Source: DASZRZ01 sp963732925
Lineage (GTDB): Bacteria; Acidobacteriota; Terriglobia; Terriglobales; Acidobacteriaceae
DNA length: 64,000 nt
Assembly: GCA_963732925.1 (NCBI GenBank)
Contig: CAVTBJ010000010.1
Coordinates: forward strand, 104,836 to 168,835
Reading direction: 5' to 3'
Shown: piece after piece, positions 21,262 through 29,464 of the stretch
Position numbering within the stretch: position 1 is the first letter of the stretch
Layout: the number at the start of each line of letters is the position of its first letter
Made by a program: the position numbers and the translations under genes
The notes under the pieces: model-generated
What the model was told of the DNA's origin: nothing
What the model saw: only the letters and a program-made list of their open reading frames with translations
The model's database searches: none

Positions 21262-21384
21262 TCCTGGAACGCAGGCCTGAGGGCCTGCGCCACCGGTGGT
21301 TCTGGAAACGCAGCGATCTCGAGCGGCACTGCGCCACCGGTGGTTCTGGAACGCAGGATCGAGGGCCTGCGCCACCGGTCCTTG
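21262..21384. repeat. Degenerate triplicate of the GCAGGCCTG...CACCGG repeat
   Basis: Three imperfect units read GGAACGCAG...CTGCGCCACCGG, with starts near 21264, 21302 and 21347. The first keeps the hairpin (GCAGGCCTGAGGGCCTGC); the others are decayed. CCGGTGGTTCTGGAA joins consecutive units. It lies between the ExuT gene and the DUF4861-GH88 gene, so it would be transcribed within that operon and may form RNA hairpins there. Confidence 0.7.
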
Positions 21385-21549
21385 AAATCCCCAGCATCCC
21401 GTGGACCCGCCTCCTCAGGAACAGCGCATGCTTGCCGCACGGTTGAACGGTTTGCTGAAAACCGGGAACGAGGTACAGCACAGAGTTTCACTTTATGCGT
21501 TTACTTCTCTTCAGGCTTTCACTTCTCCCATGCTGCCGCTGCAACGGCT

Positions 21550-22878
21550 TCATGCCTTCACTTCCGCTTCCACCGGCGCCGGCGTGAGTTGGGGCGCGAG
21601 CAGGTGGATGACCAGCAATGCAATCAAGTAGGCGGAACCGGCAATCAGAAACAGGGAAAAGTAGCTGTGGGTCCACTGCAGGACGTGGCCGGCGAAATCG
21701 GCGATAAACATTCCGCCGATGGCGCCGCCGAAGCCGCCCATGCCCACGACCGAAGCGACCGCCCTGCGAGGAAACATGTCGGACGTCAGCGTAAACAGAT
21801 TGCAGGACCAGCCCTGATGAGCGGCGGTGGCCAGACCGATCAGCAGAACTGCCGGCCACAAGCTGCTGACCCTGGACACGGTGACGATGGGTAGCACAGC
21901 CAGGGCGCAAATCAGCATGGCAGTTTTACGGGCCCGGTTGGGCGTCCATCCCCGCTTCAGAAGAGTGGAGGACAGCCAGCCGCCGGCAACGCTGCCGACA
22001 TCCGCCATCACGTAGATCACCACCAGCGGAGGGCCGAGTTGGGTGAGCGACAACCCGTGCGCGCTGTGCAGGTAGCTTGGCATCCAGAAGAGATAGAACC
22101 ACCAGACGGGATCAGTGAGAAACTTGCCGAGCACAAAGGCCCAAGTCTGCCGATGGGGCAACAGGTGGCTCCAGGGAATTTGGGTGGTGGGCTCGGCGGG
22201 ATCGCTGAGGATATACGCCAGCTCGCTTTTGGAAACCCTGGGATCTTCCTGCGGTTTGCGATAGATGAGCAGCCAGCACACCAACCACGTAGCGCTGAAG
22301 AAGCCGGTGAACAGGAATGCCCAGCGCCAGCCCCAGTGCAGTGTGATCCAAGGCACCGTCAGGGGGGCGATTACAGCGCCGATATTGGTGCCGGAGTTGA
22401 AGATTCCGGTGGCGAGGGCCCGCTCTTTCTTGGGGAACCATTCGGCGACGGTCTTGATCGCAGCGGGAAAATTTCCGGATTCGCCGATGCCCAGCATGAA
22501 GCGTGCTGTCATGAATCCCGAAACCGATCCAGCCAGGGCATGGCCCATGGCGGAAAGGCTCCAGATTCCGATGGAGATCGCGTATCCGATGCGGGTCCCC
22601 AAACGATCAATCACACGGCCCATGCCAAGCAGGCCAATGGCGTAGGCGGCCTGAAAGGCGGCAATGATGTAGCCGTACTGGATGTCGCTCCAGCCGATGG
22701 TGCGCTGCAGGTAGGGCGCCAGGATTCCCAGCACCTGGCGATCCATGTAATTGATGGTCGTGGCAAAGAAAATCAGCGCGCAGATGACCCAGCGATAGTG
22801 GCCGCCGGGGCGGGCGGATTCTCCCGGAGGCACGCCTGGAACCGAGGTGGAACGCGTCGAAGGCGAAACAGGAGACAT
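21550..22878 (-). CDS. ExuT-like hexuronate/MFS transporter
   Basis: 442 residues with about 12 membrane segments. The N-terminal pattern ICALIFFATTINYMDRQVLGILAPYLQ and GRVIDRLGTRIGYA are typical of the anion:cation symporter (ACS) MFS family to which ExuT belongs; PAAIKTVAEWFPKKERALATGIFNSGTNIGA is also characteristic. It would import galacturonate, glucuronate or related sugar acids across the inner membrane by proton symport. It follows kduD by 75 bases in the same direction, and the lyase and GH88 genes follow it. Specificity is inferred from context. Confidence 0.88.
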   Translation of the reverse strand: MSPVSPSTRSTSVPGVPPGESARPGGHYRWVICALIFFATTINYMDRQVLGILAPYLQRTIGWSDIQYGYIIAAFQAAYAIGLLGMGRVIDRLGTRIGYAISIGIWSLSAMGHALAGSVSGFMTARFMLGIGESGNFPAAIKTVAEWFPKKERALATGIFNSGTNIGAVIAPLTVPWITLHWGWRWAFLFTGFFSATWLVCWLLIYRKPQEDPRVSKSELAYILSDPAEPTTQIPWSHLLPHRQTWAFVLGKFLTDPVWWFYLFWMPSYLHSAHGLSLTQLGPPLVVIYVMADVGSVAGGWLSSTLLKRGWTPNRARKTAMLICALAVLPIVTVSRVSSLWPAVLLIGLATAAHQGWSCNLFTLTSDMFPRRAVASVVGMGGFGGAIGGMFIADFAGHVLQWTHSYFSLFLIAGSAYLIALLVIHLLAPQLTPAPVEAEVKA

Positions 22879-22953
22879 AAGCGAGTCCTTTATCTAGTTA
22901 ACGCTGTCGAACGCCAAAGGGGGTATACGGTATCACACCCGAAAGCGAAATGT

Positions 22954-23715
22954 TCAGCGCGCCATCCACCCGCCATCCACCACCAGGAGGTGTCCGTGCA
23001 CGTAGCGGCTGGCGTCGGAGGCAAGGAAGACCGCAGCCCCGCAGATGTCCTCTGGTTGTCCCCAACGGCCGGCAGGAATGCGCTCAAGGATCTGACGGTT
23101 GCGAGTTTCGTTCCGCTGCAGCGGCAGAGTGTTGTCGGTATTCATATAGCCCGGGACAATGGCGTTCACGTTGATGCTGCGCCCCGCCCACTCGTTGGCG
23201 AGCGCCTTACTGAGCTGCCCCACGGCGCCCTTGGAAGAGGCATACGCGGGAACGGTGATGCCGCCCTGGAAGGCAAGCAACGACGCAATGTTGATGATTT
23301 TTCCTGTCCGTTTGTTTTCCAGCCACCTGGCGCCCGCCATGCGGCACAAGCGGAAGACGCTGTTGAGATTGACTTCCAGGATGAAAGCCCAATCCTGGTC
23401 GCTATATTCGGCGGCCGGGCTGCGATGAATGGCTCCGGCGTTATTGACCAGGATATCGACCGGAGCGAAGCGCTCGGCTTGCTCAAATGTTTGCTGCGCG
23501 CCCTCGGGCCGCGACAAATCGGCCTGGACGGCGGTGGCGCGGCGTCCGAGGCGCTGGATTTGCGCGCAGGTATCCTGGGGAGAGCGCGAGTTGCCGTGGC
23601 AGATGACGTCCGCGCCGGCTTCCGCCAGGGCCACGGCAATGGCAGCGCCCAATCCACGGGAAGCTCCCGTCACCAGGGCAGTTTTTCCATCGAGCTTGAA
23701 CTCGTCCAGGACCAC
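22954..23715 (-). CDS. kduD: 2-deoxy-D-gluconate 3-dehydrogenase (KduD)
   Basis: 253-residue short-chain dehydrogenase: cofactor motif TGASRGLG, NNAG, and catalytic Ser-Tyr-Lys with YASSK. The N-terminus (FKLDGKTALVTGASRGLG), the segment AYASSKGAVGQLSKALANEWA and the end DGGWMAR match KduD, which reduces 2,5-diketo-3-deoxygluconate to 2-keto-3-deoxygluconate in unsaturated uronate breakdown. The GTG start at 23715 comes three bases after the isomerase stop, and its ribosome binding site (AGGA) lies in the end of that gene. Next to an isomerase and ExuT, the assignment is strong. Confidence 0.9.
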   Translation of the reverse strand: MVLDEFKLDGKTALVTGASRGLGAAIAVALAEAGADVICHGNSRSPQDTCAQIQRLGRRATAVQADLSRPEGAQQTFEQAERFAPVDILVNNAGAIHRSPAAEYSDQDWAFILEVNLNSVFRLCRMAGARWLENKRTGKIINIASLLAFQGGITVPAYASSKGAVGQLSKALANEWAGRSINVNAIVPGYMNTDNTLPLQRNETRNRQILERIPAGRWGQPEDICGAAVFLASDASRYVHGHLLVVDGGWMAR

Positions 23716-23718
23716 GAG

Positions 23719-24573
23719 CTATTTCCTGCTCGCTTCTTTTCGGCTGGCTTCCAGGCCCGATCCCGACTGGTTCAAGCCGGGCTGGACGTTCACCACTCCG
23801 AACTGGCGGTCCTCTTTCTCGCGGTGAGCGGCCATCGCCCAAAGAAAGCCGATGCGGTGGCCGGGCGCCGAGACGTTGGGATGATAGCCGGCGGGCATGA
23901 GCACGGCGTCACCGTCACGCACCATGACGGCGAGTTCAGGCTGATCGGTATCGGTGTAGACGAACTGCACTCCGAAAGCGGGAGGCGGCATGTAAATGTA
24001 CACGTACATCTCTTCCAGCATGGCGGCGTGCTCGTGGGGCGGCCAACTGGTCCAGTTGCCGGCATCGGAAACGGTAAGGCCGGCCACCAGCCGTCCCGCC
24101 TGCACGTTCTTGCCAAGAAGAATATTCAGGTCGCGAGTGCAGCTGGGGCCTCCGGCCACAAAGTGCAGGGAGTCATTCTTCTCCACCTCGGAGTAGGGCA
24201 CGACCTGCAGCGGGTAATCGTTGTCCACGTCGGAGGAGAACTCGGCGATATCGGCACTGCTACCGGTCTTGAGGGTGATTTCCGAGTTGCGAGGAATATA
24301 GGCAGAGTCGCGCGCCTTCAGGGTGAATTGCCGTCCACCGGCTGCGACCTGCACTTCGCCGGCGAGACAGATGAGGCCGGTTTCGCGGGGGCCGGTGGAA
24401 AAGCGCACTTCCGGCGTGGAGCCGTCGAGCAGCGTGCGCGCATAGCAAAGATGCTTCATGGTGCTGTTTTCGGGGGTGATACAGACCTTGCGCCCTTTGT
24501 GGGCATTGGTCTTGCGGAAGATATTTCCCTGGCTACTCAGCGAAGAGGAACTGGTCATCGAATTGGCACTCAC
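23719..24573 (-). CDS. IolB/KduI family sugar isomerase, likely in unsaturated uronate catabolism
   Basis: About 284 residues of double cupin fold. GNWTSWPPHEH, then MYVYIYMPPPAFG and GDAVLMPAGYHPNVSAPG, match IolB (5-deoxy-glucuronate isomerase) better than E. coli-type KduI; the histidines in PPHEH and GYHP are the expected metal ligands. There is no other iol gene here, and the gene is coupled to kduD, so the likely reaction is the KduI step (4-deoxy-L-threo-5-hexosulose uronate to 2,5-diketo-3-deoxygluconate). I place the start at GTG 24573, eight bases after AGGAG; GTG 24582 overlaps that site. The ribosome-binding region CTTAGGAGTGAAACA is shared with fucP. Function is inferred from context. 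Confidence 0.72.
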   Translation of the reverse strand: MSANSMTSSSSLSSQGNIFRKTNAHKGRKVCITPENSTMKHLCYARTLLDGSTPEVRFSTGPRETGLICLAGEVQVAAGGRQFTLKARDSAYIPRNSEITLKTGSSADIAEFSSDVDNDYPLQVVPYSEVEKNDSLHFVAGGPSCTRDLNILLGKNVQAGRLVAGLTVSDAGNWTSWPPHEHAAMLEEMYVYIYMPPPAFGVQFVYTDTDQPELAVMVRDGDAVLMPAGYHPNVSAPGHRIGFLWAMAAHREKEDRQFGVVNVQPGLNQSGSGLEASRKEASRK

Positions 24574-24738
24574 TTGTTTCACTCCTAAGCGGATTGATCC
24601 ACATGACTCATCGTCGGCGTCGAAGGCGTCTTAGAGCGGCTGCGGGGCCAAAGCCCAGTTTATTATCAATCCTGGCGGCAGCGATGAGGCCGTGCGGTTT
24701 CAAAACAAGGCACGGTCTTGGAGTCTTTCAGCAGCCTG

Positions 24739-25578
24739 CTAGGCCTGTATCAACCGGGCGTCGCTTTCCTCTGCCGCTGCCGGGGCCTGGTAACCCAGCT
24801 CGCGGGACAGGCCTGCAGCGCTGGCGACCACCGCCTGCGCCACCTGCGGAATTTTGTCACTGGTGATGCGGAAAGTGGGACCGGATACGCTGATTGCCGC
24901 CAACGGATAAGGAGAAAATCCCCAGATGGCAGCTCCGACACAACTCAGTCCTTCCTCGTTTTCCTCGTTGTCGACGGCGTAACCCTGGGCACGTACATTC
25001 GCCAGTTCCGCGTGCAGTTCCTCCAGGGTGCAGATGGTATTACGAGTCAGACGCTTCAGGCCGTGTCTCTGGGTAGCGGCTTCGAGCTGGTCTTGCGGGA
25101 GATGCGCCATGATGGCCTTGCCAACCGCGGTGCAATAAGCCGGATTCCGCCTTCCCACGGTAGAAGCCATGCGTACGCTGCGCGCCGGCTCGATCTTGTC
25201 CAGGTAGACCACCTCTCCCGCGTCATAGACACAGAGGTGGACGGTTTCGCCGGTCGAAAGCATCACCTGTTCCAGAAAGGGATGGGCGCGCTCCCGCAGG
25301 TCGAGCTGCGATACGGCACGGGTACCGAGTTCGAACAGCTTCAGTCCCAGCCGATACTTGCCGTTGTTGATATTTTTCTCAACCAGCCGGTGGCGTTCCA
25401 AAACCCGGATCAACCGGTGGGCCGTGCTCTTGTGCAAGCCCAGGGCCTCGGAAAGCTGCCCCAGGGTCAAATCGGGGCCGCGACGAGCCAGTGCCTCCAG
25501 CGCGCCTAAAGCGCGGTCAAGGACCTGAATCTGGTAGGGGGAGCGGCGAGGAGTCGTTGCTGTCTTATCATGTGGCAC
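24739..25578 (-). CDS. IclR family transcriptional regulator
   Basis: 279 residues. The winged helix-turn-helix is near residues 35-70 (LTLGQLSEALGLHKSTAHRLIRVLE), followed by the IclR effector-binding domain (GETVHLCVYDAGEVVYLDK, YCTAVGKAIMAHLP, GYAVDNEENEEGLSCVG). IclR proteins such as KdgR control uronate and pectin genes in response to 2-keto-3-deoxygluconate or similar ligands. It is divergent from the GH2 gene (105 bases apart) and upstream of the isomerase-kduD-exuT operon on the same strand, so it may regulate both. Its ligand is unknown. Confidence 0.92.
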   Translation of the reverse strand: MPHDKTATTPRRSPYQIQVLDRALGALEALARRGPDLTLGQLSEALGLHKSTAHRLIRVLERHRLVEKNINNGKYRLGLKLFELGTRAVSQLDLRERAHPFLEQVMLSTGETVHLCVYDAGEVVYLDKIEPARSVRMASTVGRRNPAYCTAVGKAIMAHLPQDQLEAATQRHGLKRLTRNTICTLEELHAELANVRAQGYAVDNEENEEGLSCVGAAIWGFSPYPLAAISVSGPTFRITSDKIPQVAQAVVASAAGLSRELGYQAPAAAEESDARLIQA

Positions 25579-25683
25579 GGCGAGGCATTATATGGTAACC
25601 GATGGGATAGTCAAAGCGCTTTTTAGTACTGTGGTGGAACACGTTTCGGCATAATTGATTATCGAGCCAGCAGGAAAGCCCTA

Positions 25684-28203
25684 ATGCCAAGCCATAAAGC
25701 CAGCTTGACCCGCCGTGAATTCCTGAAGTCCTCCACCATCGCGGCGGCCGCGAGCGTGGTTTCGCCAGCCCTCGTTTCGCCAACCCTCATGGCACAGGCG
25801 CCGAGCGCGCCCTCCAGCCCGGCGACAAACAAAATGCGGTTACTGAAAGGCTGGGAATACTTTCGCGGCCCCCTGGGAGGCATGTGGGAGGTATGGCAGG
25901 GCGCGGCCGTCAATCCGGGCGTTCGCTGGACGCCGGTGGTGATGCCACATTGCTTCAATGCCACCGACGCCGTGGATCCCGATACAACCTACTACCGCGG
26001 TGCGGGCTGGTATCGCACGAACCTGCGGCTGGCCAATCCGTTTCCCGGGGGGCGCACGCTGCTCCACTTTGAAGGCGCGGGACAGACAACGAAGTTGTTT
26101 GTCGGCCAGGAAGAAGTTGGCGAGCATGTCGGCGGTTACGACGAATTCACCTTCGACATCACCGAGCCGGCGGAGCGGGCCCGGCGCGATCCGGCCAATA
26201 AAGAGAATGTCCCGGTGGCGGTGGTTTGCGACAACACTCGCGACCTGGAACGGCTGCCATCGGATCTGAGCGACTTCAATCTCTACGGCGGCGCCTACCG
26301 CTACATCAATCTGGAATACGTGCCGGCGGTCTCGCTGGAGCGAGTACACATTGCACCCAAGCTGCAGCCTTCGGGCAGAGCTACGGTCACGGTCCGGGCC
26401 CGCCTCCACAATCCATCGCGGGCGTCCGGTTCGCTGGGCGTGGCGATTCGCATTGTGGATCCTAATGGCCGCCAGGTTGAGTCGAAGTCCCTGACCCTGG
26501 TGCCATGGTCCGGCAATCGCGACCTGGCAAGCTTCGAGATCGCCCGCCCGGAGCTTTGGTCGCCTGCTCGTCCTGCCCTCTACCGCTGCGAGGTAACCCT
26601 GGAGAACGAGCATGGGACGAGTGCCGCGAGCGAGCGCTTCGGCGTGCGTTCCTACGAATTTGTGACCCACGGCCCATTCAAGCTGAATGGCGAGCGCCTG
26701 CTGATTCGCGGCACGCAACGGCACGAAGACCATGCCGGGCTAGGCGCGGCCATGACCGAAGACCTGATTCGCCGGGAAATGCGGATGATCAAGGACCTGG
26801 GGGCGAACTTCATCCGCCTGGCGCATTACCAGCAATCGCGCATTGTGCTCGAGTGCTGCGATGAACTGGGGATCATGGTATGGGAAGAGATTCCCTGGTG
26901 CCGCAGCGGCATCGGAGGAGAGCGCTGGCAGGCGCAGGCGCGGGCCAGCCTGCACAGCCTGATCGACCAGCACTCCAATCATCCCGCGGTGGTGATCTGG
27001 GGCCTGGGCAACGAGGATGACTGGCCGGGAGAGTATCCCACGCAGGACCAGGAGCGCATTCGCGCCTTCCTTGCGGAACTGAACGCCACGGCGCACCAAT
27101 TGGACCCCTCGCGCGTGACTGGCATCCGGCGCTGCGACTTCGCCAAAGATATTCCGGACGTCTACTCACCCTCGATCTGGGCGGGATGGTACCGCGGCCG
27201 CTACACCGAATACAAAAGTTCCTCGGAAGAGGAGATGAAGAAGGTCAACCACTTCATCCACATGGAATGGGGGGCCGACAGCCATGCCGGGCGCCACTCG
27301 GAAGATCCCGACAAGGTGATTTCCAGCATCGCGACCGGGCAGGGTACGGACGAGCGCGGCATGGACTACCTGCTGACCGGCGGCGTCACGCGGGCTTCCG
27401 CCGACGGCGACTGGTCAGAAACCTACGCCTGCAACCTGTTCGACTGGCACCTGAAGGAACAGGAGACCATGCCCTGGCTGACAGGGGCGGCGCAGTGGAT
27501 TTTCAAGGACTTTTCGACTCCCGTGCGTCCGGAGAACCCATTGCCCAAGGTCAACGAAAAGGGCCTTACACGCCGCGACCTGACGCCCAAGGAGGGCTAT
27601 TACGTCTTTCAGTCGTATTGGACGGAAAAGCCGATGGCGCATATCTATGGGCACACCTGGCCGGTGCGCTGGGGCGGGAAGGGGGAAAAGAAACTGGTGA
27701 AGGTGTACTCGAACTGCGAGAGCGCAGAGTTGTTCCTGAACGGCGCCTCGCAGGGGACCAAGAAGCGCGACAGCCAGGACTTCCCTGCCGCCGGACTGCG
27801 CTGGCTGGTGCCCTTCCGCGAAGGCGAGAACCATGTTCGAGTGGTGGCCACCAAGGGTGGAATGGAAGTGAGCGACGAGATTTCGCTTGAGTACACGACC
27901 GAGCCCTGGGGCAAGCCGGCGCGACTGGAAGTGCGCGAGCTAAAGCGCAACCCTGACCGCGTGACGGTTGAAGCAAGGCTTCTGGACGGGAAAGGCAGTC
28001 TGTGTCTCGATGCGCGCAACGTTGTCCGCTTTGAAGTGGCGGGCGACGGCACCCTGATCGACGATCTCGGAGTGACGAGCGCGGCCCGCGTAGTGCAACT
28101 GGCCAATGGCCGCGCTCAAATCAGCTTACGGACAAACGGTGGTAAGTCGGAGCTCAGTGTGTCGAGCGGCGGCATTCCCACGGCGCTGCTGGAAGTGGCG
28201 TAG
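25684..28203 (+). CDS. GH2 family beta-galactosidase/glucuronidase-like, Tat-exported
   Basis: 839 residues. The start MPSHKASLTRREFLKS is a Tat signal. After it come the sugar-binding beta-sandwich (RGAGWYRTNLRL, HVGGYDEFTFD), the immunoglobulin-like domain, and the TIM barrel starting near LLIRGTQRHEDHAGLG. The acid/base Glu is in WGLGNED and the nucleophile Glu is in HMEWGADSHAG, which resembles the EYG(A/V)D motif of glucuronidases. The NxK motif that binds glucuronate in E. coli GusA is not evident, so beta-galactosidase is equally likely. It is divergent from the IclR gene. It would act on pectic or xyloglucan side chains in the periplasm. Confidence 0.88.
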   Translation: MPSHKASLTRREFLKSSTIAAAASVVSPALVSPTLMAQAPSAPSSPATNKMRLLKGWEYFRGPLGGMWEVWQGAAVNPGVRWTPVVMPHCFNATDAVDPDTTYYRGAGWYRTNLRLANPFPGGRTLLHFEGAGQTTKLFVGQEEVGEHVGGYDEFTFDITEPAERARRDPANKENVPVAVVCDNTRDLERLPSDLSDFNLYGGAYRYINLEYVPAVSLERVHIAPKLQPSGRATVTVRARLHNPSRASGSLGVAIRIVDPNGRQVESKSLTLVPWSGNRDLASFEIARPELWSPARPALYRCEVTLENEHGTSAASERFGVRSYEFVTHGPFKLNGERLLIRGTQRHEDHAGLGAAMTEDLIRREMRMIKDLGANFIRLAHYQQSRIVLECCDELGIMVWEEIPWCRSGIGGERWQAQARASLHSLIDQHSNHPAVVIWGLGNEDDWPGEYPTQDQERIRAFLAELNATAHQLDPSRVTGIRRCDFAKDIPDVYSPSIWAGWYRGRYTEYKSSSEEEMKKVNHFIHMEWGADSHAGRHSEDPDKVISSIATGQGTDERGMDYLLTGGVTRASADGDWSETYACNLFDWHLKEQETMPWLTGAAQWIFKDFSTPVRPENPLPKVNEKGLTRRDLTPKEGYYVFQSYWTEKPMAHIYGHTWPVRWGGKGEKKLVKVYSNCESAELFLNGASQGTKKRDSQDFPAAGLRWLVPFREGENHVRVVATKGGMEVSDEISLEYTTEPWGKPARLEVRELKRNPDRVTVEARLLDGKGSLCLDARNVVRFEVAGDGTLIDDLGVTSAARVVQLANGRAQISLRTNGGKSELSVSSGGIPTALLEVA

Positions 28204-28210
28204 ATTCCGG

Positions 28211-28240
28211 CCGCGGGCCTGAAGGCCTGCTCCACCATTC
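28211..28240. repeat. Short remnant of the dispersed hairpin repeat
   Basis: CGGGCCTGAAGGCCTGC followed by TCCACCATTCC is a decayed form of the GCAGGCCTGAAAGGCCTGCGCCACCGG element. It lies between the convergent GH2 gene (ends 28203) and the cupin gene (ends 28257) and may form a hairpin that acts as a terminator, though no T-run follows it. Confidence 0.5.
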
Positions 28241-28256
28241 CAATGTTTCCGTGCAC

Positions 28257-28724
28257 CTACTGCTTCTGGACCTTGACGACATAATCCACCACCGGCGATT
28301 CAATGCTCTTGAACCAGTGAGGAACTCCGGCGGGAATGATGATGAGCGCTCCTTTTTCCAGGTGGTGGACTTCGCCGCCTTCGATGTGGTCGCCACGCAT
28401 CTCGCCCGGGGCGGTGGTCTTGCCGTTGATCATCTTTCCCCCGGTGACAAAGGTCGCCGCTCCCTCAGTGATGTAAATCAGGTCGGTCCAGCCGGTGTGC
28501 ACCTCGACCTGCCCGGGTTGGTCGCGCCTGCCGGTGCTGGCCCGGAAGTTCAGGCCGGGCTGGTCAATCAGGGTCGCTCCCTTGGAGAAGGCCGCGGCCA
28601 TTTCGGAGGCGCTGAAGTAGGTGGCCTGATGGGGCTCAACTTTCTTCATGGCCTGGGTCTGGGCGAGCGCAACCGAGGCTACGCACAGGAGCAACGCAAC
28701 TGCAACGAGCTTTACAATTCGCAT
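28257..28724 (-). CDS. Secreted cupin-domain protein
   Basis: 155 residues from the ATG at 28724 (MRIVKLVAVALLLCVASVALA signal peptide), with AAGGAAAGG upstream; a longer frame to 28925 has no signal. The single cupin shows VEVHTGWTDLIYITEGAATFVTGG and IIIPAGVPHWFKS, with likely metal ligands His in VEVHTGW and His in GVPHW, plus GGEVHHLEKG. Function is unknown; small exported cupins may bind or epimerise sugars. It is the last gene of the fucose operon and is a tandem duplicate of the next one upstream. Confidence 0.8.
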   Translation of the reverse strand: MRIVKLVAVALLLCVASVALAQTQAMKKVEPHQATYFSASEMAAAFSKGATLIDQPGLNFRASTGRRDQPGQVEVHTGWTDLIYITEGAATFVTGGKMINGKTTAPGEMRGDHIEGGEVHHLEKGALIIIPAGVPHWFKSIESPVVDYVVKVQKQ

Positions 28725-28864
28725 AAGCCTTTCCTTCCTTACCTTGCTCTGAAGCAATAGCACAACAGAATTTACCAAGTTCAAGGCGATACTGAATTCC
28801 CTGGCTCCTGGCAGCCGGCAATCTCCAGACTTGCGTTCCAAACCCAGGGGCGGCCGGCCTCGAC

Positions 28865-29335
28865 CTACTGTTTGGGGACTTTCACTACGTAGTCCACCAG
28901 GGGCAACTTCACACTCTTGAGCCAATGCGGAACGCCAGCAGGAATGACGAGGAACGCTCCCTTTTGGAGGTGGTAGGTCTGGCCGCCCTCGACGTCATCG
29001 CCACGGATCTCGCCGGGAGCGGTCGTCTTGCCGTTCATCAGCTTTCCACCGGTCACAAAGGTTGCGTCGCCACCCATGACGTACATAATGTCGGTCCAGT
29101 TCTCGTGCACTTCCACTTGCCCGGCTTTATCCCGCCATCCGGTGCTGGCGCGGAAATTGAGTCCAGGCTGACTGATCAGTGTGGTTGCCTTGCTGAAGGC
29201 CTGGACCATGTCGGCGGGCCCAAAGTATGTGGCCGTGTTCGGCTCAACCTTCTTCATCGCCTGGGGTGTCTGGGCAAGCGCAACCGGGGCTGCGCACAGG
29301 AGCAGCGCGGCCAAACTGAGCAGGGTGAATCGCAT
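28865..29335 (-). CDS. Secreted cupin-domain protein, tandem paralogue
   Basis: 156 residues from the ATG at 29335 (MRFTLLSLAALLLCAAPVALA signal peptide), preceded by AAGGAGGA. It aligns along its whole length with the downstream cupin: both have AMKKVEP, ATYF, QPGLNFRASTG, GQVEVH, FVTGGK, NGKTTAPGE, VIPAGVPHW and VDYVVKV. This is a recent-looking tandem duplication, with 140 bases between them. The metal-binding His in VEVHENW and PHW are kept. It is the next-to-last gene of the fucose operon. The reaction is unknown. Confidence 0.8.
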   Translation of the reverse strand: MRFTLLSLAALLLCAAPVALAQTPQAMKKVEPNTATYFGPADMVQAFSKATTLISQPGLNFRASTGWRDKAGQVEVHENWTDIMYVMGGDATFVTGGKLMNGKTTAPGEIRGDDVEGGQTYHLQKGAFLVIPAGVPHWLKSVKLPLVDYVVKVPKQ

Positions 29336-29464
29336 GGAAACTGTCCTCCTTGGTTTGAATACTCGTTCCAGGCCCAATTTGTTTTTGCCCGAGGCACCTC
29401 AGCGGCTCCAGGCGCCTGGGGATATGCCGACTCAGGCCGAAGGGCTGCGCCAAAGATTTTTTCA

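Noticed and set aside
22915..22940. GGTATACGGTATC-like palindrome before exuT as an IclR operator
   Set aside because: It is imperfect and I found no convincing matching site before the IclR or GH2 genes.
22039..24588. 849-residue open frame on the plus strand
   Set aside because: It lies opposite exuT, kduD and the isomerase, which are clear by motif; its composition is that of a shadow frame.
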